Positions 61,701 to 64,000 of a stretch of DNA of 64,000 nt are shown one piece after another. The notes beneath the pieces are model-generated. The model ran no database searches. It worked only from the letters and a program-made list of their open reading frames with translations, and was not told the origin of the DNA. The DNA comes from Symsagittifera roscoffensis (Eukaryota; Xenacoelomorpha; Acoela; Convolutidae): contig NC_087071.1 in NCBI RefSeq assembly GCF_963678635.1, forward strand, positions 33,892,548 through 33,956,547. The letters run 5' to 3'. The position numbers were made by a program, and so were the translations under genes. How positions within the stretch are numbered: the stretch's first letter is position 1; each line of letters starts with the position of its first letter.

Positions 61701-64000
61701 ATCCACAGTTTATTTGATTGAGTTGTAACGTATCAGTTACTGTGTCATCAATACCTGGAGGGTCTGATGTTGTTTCTGGATTAGATTGTACTTGATTAAT
61801 ATGTCTTTGATGTTTAGGTGTACTACTTCTGTGGCGATTATTAGAATTATTATAGTTATTATTATTCCGGTGTGGTGATTGGGAATAATTTCTATAACGA
61901 TTATTATAACTTGAGTGTCGATTTTGTGAATTATTTCGCGATCTGTTTTGGTAATTATTGTTTGGTCTGTTATAGTTCGATCTATTATATGAGTTATTCC
62001 TTGATTGATTGTTCGGGTAATTCTGGTTTCGGTTGTTTGAATAACTTCTATTCCGATTATTGGAGTAGTTTCTATTCCTATTGTATGATGAATTTCGTGA
62101 TTGATTGTTTGGGTAGTAATTATTTCTTGATTGGGAATTAGATCTAGAAACAAATCGTTGTGTATTTGAATGTGATCTGGAGTAGTTATTTCGACTATTT
62201 GGTCTATTGTAGTGATTTTGTGATGAATTTTGCGTGTTTCTTCGTTCTGGTGATCTTCCTCTATAACTTGAGTTATATGGTGATTGATTTCTTGTATAAT
62301 TTGTATTGTTCGGGAGTGGTTTTCCTGAACTGTTGTTGCTGTAGACTGTTTTGTTCGGTAGATTTTGATCTTTTTTCATGTATTGGTAGAATGATTTATT
62401 TGGTTCTTTATATTTTTGAGGTTTATTTTGATTGTCTTGCTGTTTTTGTCTACATTCAGAAATACTATGTCCGTATCGTCGGCAATAATTACACCATTTT
62501 TTGAAAGATGGTTTGCCTTTAAAGTTAGGGTGTTTTTCGTAAATATTGAGTATTTCAGTGATTTTTTCAACGAGGTCTGTATCTGATTCCTGTATATTGT
62601 TTATATTTGTGGAAGCTGTTTCAATTCTGTTAACGTATTGTAATTTCAGATTTTCCGTTTCTTCGAGTTTCATTGTGATTTCTGCTTGTTCTAGTTTGTC
62701 TACTAGTTTTCGAAAATCTAAATCGGGTTCTCGAATTGACGAAGGATGGGATGCTCTCTTTTTTATTGCTATTTTCCTTAATTGTGGTGTTAAGGTCATC
62801 ATTAAGATTTCTGTCATCTTTGTGTTTTTATAGTCATGTGTATTTAATGAATATGCTTTTCGAACTAGTGTTTTGATTCGTACTGCTAATTGCTTGATGG
62901 TTTCGTTTGGTAATCTGCGAATTTCATTACATAAAACTCTTTGTTGTTGTTTGTTTCTTTCGGAGTCAAACATTTTTGAAAATTCTTGTGTAAACCTTTT
63001 CCAATTTGATTTTATTTCTATAGGCAATACTGAAAACCATTTTTGGGCTGCGCCATCTAGAGTTGTTTGTATTAACGCTGTGCGTCGATGTATCCAGTTT
63101 TGATGTAGTGGCGTATTAATTGGTTCAGGTCCTATATTTAAAATCAAATTTGCTGTGACTGCATTTAAATAGTCTTCTACAGAATATTCAGGGTCTGTTC
63201 CTGTGAATACCATTAAAGGTTTATTTGATGTTATTGATGATCCACCCATAAGGTATGGATTCATCGTCATTTGTAATGATTCTGCTGCATTTGGCATTTG
63301 AGAAAAATTTGAAAGTTGATTTCTTGTTATTTCGTGTTGTTGAAGATAATATGGGAGTGGTATTTCATTTTGCATTTGTGCTGGTTGGTACGAGTTTGCA
63401 ATCATTGGGTTTTGTTGCTGAATTGGTTGAAAAGATTGTGTATTAATTGGGTTTTGTTGTTGAATTGGTTGTTGGTTTTGTGTATCTATTGGTTGTGGAG
63501 AAAAAATTCTATTATATGTATGTGGTTTCTGTATTCCTTGTCCACGATATTCTTGATTATAGGGTGTAAATATATCTGGTTGCAAGAAATCATCATCTGA
63601 GGATAAGTAATCCATTTGATAAGATGTTTGTTTTTTATTTTTATTTTGTTGAAAAAATGGATAGTTTTCACTACGATCCTGTGGAGGATGTAAATTTGTT
63701 TGGAAATTTACTGAATTAGGTGGTGCCATTGGGTTATCCCAGTTTCGAGATCTTGTATAATTACTAAAATTTTTTCGTGGTTGATAATTTGTTTTTGATG
63801 GATGTGTGTAATTATAATTATGGTCTGCAAAGTTGTTTCTAGTGAACGTTTTGCGTGTTTTTTGCGGTATTGTCATGGGTCTGTATGTTTGGTAATCCAT
63901 GTGTGAATATTTTGGGGCAACCGAAGGTTTAACGGTTGATTGTAATGTAACCTGTGTTTGTGAAGGATTTGTATTTCTTGGTGTTGTTAAGTTTGGACGT
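58708..64000 (-). CDS. gag-pol: Gag-protease-RT-RNase H polyprotein (copy 2, partial)
   Basis: A single frame from the window edge to 58,708, counted here from the Met at 63,900 (1730 codons), although the frame is open upstream of that Met, as the copy 1 layout predicts. Domains: Gln/Asn/Pro-rich linker 1-190; Gag capsid domain about 240-400; CCHC zinc knuckle C-x2-C-x4-H-x4-C near 470; Asn/Arg/Ser-rich basic region to about 720; aspartic protease LIDSGAES near 855; RT with FTTADMNSAYNQMPL and YLDDVF near 1364; RNase H FYAMCDASNFG near 1515. Gag and Pol are in one frame with no frameshift signal, as in some Ty3/gypsy elements. Integrase follows after an indel. Confidence 0.93.
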   Translation of the reverse strand, partial: RPNLTTPRNTNPSQTQVTLQSTVKPSVAPKYSHMDYQTYRPMTIPQKTRKTFTRNNFADHNYNYTHPSKTNYQPRKNFSNYTRSRNWDNPMAPPNSVNFQTNLHPPQDRSENYPFFQQNKNKKQTSYQMDYLSSDDDFLQPDIFTPYNQEYRGQGIQKPHTYNRIFSPQPIDTQNQQPIQQQNPINTQSFQPIQQQNPMIANSYQPAQMQNEIPLPYYLQQHEITRNQLSNFSQMPNAAESLQMTMNPYLMGGSSITSNKPLMVFTGTDPEYSVEDYLNAVTANLILNIGPEPINTPLHQNWIHRRTALIQTTLDGAAQKWFSVLPIEIKSNWKRFTQEFSKMFDSERNKQQQRVLCNEIRRLPNETIKQLAVRIKTLVRKAYSLNTHDYKNTKMTEILMMTLTPQLRKIAIKKRASHPSSIREPDLDFRKLVDKLEQAEITMKLEETENLKLQYVNRIETASTNINNIQESDTDLVEKITEILNIYEKHPNFKGKPSFKKWCNYCRRYGHSISECRQKQQDNQNKPQKYKEPNKSFYQYMKKDQNLPNKTVYSNNSSGKPLPNNTNYTRNQSPYNSSYRGRSPERRNTQNSSQNHYNRPNSRNNYSRSHSNTQRFVSRSNSQSRNNYYPNNQSRNSSYNRNRNYSNNRNRSYSNNRNQNYPNNQSRNNSYNRSNYNRPNNNYQNRSRNNSQNRHSSYNNRYRNYSQSPHRNNNNYNNSNNRHRSSTPKHQRHINQVQSNPETTSDPPGIDDTVTDTLQLNQINCGSSDSESDAENTLSINMIKVENDYEPVIYEEPFSSHIYENQSELLHNYYIEPVHSTPTTQKTNEINTTNQTNENEKTKCLNTNHIYQNIQKEQPKEKIWTIPFLLESPRSKEFQPPDLEIDFLIDSGAESNIINIPTWNEIKTLHPKLTPLETSSKLATAQGSTLINYGKIQLFLLPTRTMEQNKILTKPFKQIFHITDIKHNIIGIPFISKYIPTINILNSKILIKDKYTKTKDTSLTFFQRLNKQPPFFSKFYPIYNQQRKHLKPLSGNIYNFSIKQVHQYDKKQKKQKFDMSDFEFKPIHKFFKITISSIKYLKNSNSDIISLHVYNNTPYQVTLPLGLLGYCETNATISPIHEKAYRVNNILQLLDICQSTILNEELSINNIISNENRNTDYFTKTPYFKPTFNISNYTENQQKFLTMFNFQHSQITQDEFEKLAKQLIKYSSVYATSKFDVGKISSSLHLPLKPDAVFKKQRASKVPIHLHDKVNRLLDILEQYNIISPVNKEEQPKGNTFINPVIILAKGESLKIVLDARYLNSLIDESKCNWPIEPIQVILTKINGKYFTTADMNSAYNQMPLVEQSRRLTQFVIGNQQYEFNRLFYGISIGPAAFSAFMSKIFRPLILKKNAITYLDDVFMQSQTKEEMFNVLEQYHQILQNENLKAAPDKSHFFLTKVKFLGHNIERKTIIPLKSRIDAIQKLQPPTNKKKIQEFLGMLNFLSKYVYKMQLYLRPFYNILRQQNNFEWNTEHQARFEEIKKLLTEQISNTIPDSNQPFYAMCDASNFGIGAALLQSHNSANKMNLISANSQLFTQAELRLSTLMRECTAIIYTLTEYEFLILGSKHPTVLFTDHKPIIFLFTQKSNPNHRVYRFQLILMKFPNLHIVWTAGKNLALPDTLSRNTPPELLTRKTTVEIPKNIKFYLAENETSPRLECKYAVKTDVEQSQINNLQHFPLYLDCQNNHYEVDLLGTSTFKPIPYSQCIKKKHPTKKNKTTPA

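Larger units (their letters stand above)
48248..64000 (-). mobile_element. Giant env-bearing LTR retroelement, copy 2 (truncated by window edge)
   Basis: 3' LTR at 48,248-48,657, then in order of increasing coordinate the 3' region, unknown ORF, env, Pro-rich ORF, small ORFs B and A, integrase, RNase H, RT, protease and Gag, all on the minus strand and colinear with copy 1. The 5' LTR and leader lie beyond 64,000. Divergence from copy 1 is much larger than between the two LTRs of copy 1, so the copies inserted independently. This copy has fewer disruptions and serves as reference for gene content. Confidence 0.95.

Overview
This is AT-rich, gene-poor eukaryotic DNA: GT-AG introns with a TACTAAC branch site, MITEs, env-bearing Ty3/gypsy-type retroelements and a fossil Maverick/Polinton. 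That mix points to an invertebrate animal. The species cannot be named from the sequence. Cellular genes are sparse, and most of the window is mobile DNA.

Left part (1-13,259). A MYND zinc-finger gene lies on the minus strand. Its first exon (12,052-11,894) and its long second exon (4,342-2,558) are split by a 7.55-kb intron exactly inside the zinc finger, and the two halves rebuild a complete MYND signature in phase. The intron is packed with short transposons. Two related families (A and B) share the terminus GGCTCTTTT and 8-bp target duplications, one copy sitting inside another. A third family (C) ends in CAGGGGCGGAT. A diverged tandem repeat of about 0.92 kb is full of ATAATCGATTAT-like palindromes. 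A paralogous MYND exon (46,888-45,113) lies further right, with its first exon outside the window.

Retroelement copy 1 (13,260-32,134, minus strand) is complete: two 410-bp TG...CA LTRs differing at four positions by eye, a 4-bp GTGT target duplication and a tRNA-type primer-binding site. At 18.9 kb it is about twice the usual Ty3/gypsy length. In sense order it carries a leader with repeats, an ATG-less basic ORF overlapping the gag start, gag, protease, RT, RNase H, integrase, two tiny membrane ORFs, a Pro/Ser/Thr-rich ORF without ATG, an 871-codon envelope gene, an unknown 600-codon ORF coupled to env by an ATGA overlap, a conserved intron just after that stop, and a GC-rich island in the 3' region. 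Copy 2 (48,248 to beyond 64,000, minus strand) has the same layout with fewer breaks. Env and nearly all of gag-pol are single open frames there.

Middle part (about 34,896-43,588, plus strand): a degraded Maverick/Polinton/adintovirus-like element. It has a packaging ATPase, a retroviral-type integrase, several virion-type proteins and an adenovirus-type cysteine protease, nearly all with frameshifts or stops. No family B DNA polymerase is visible. The first ORF holds a weak HUH-nuclease-like motif.

The most interesting object is the giant env-bearing retroelement. The accessory block between integrase and the 3' LTR is present in both copies, and none of its proteins apart from the envelope was recognised.
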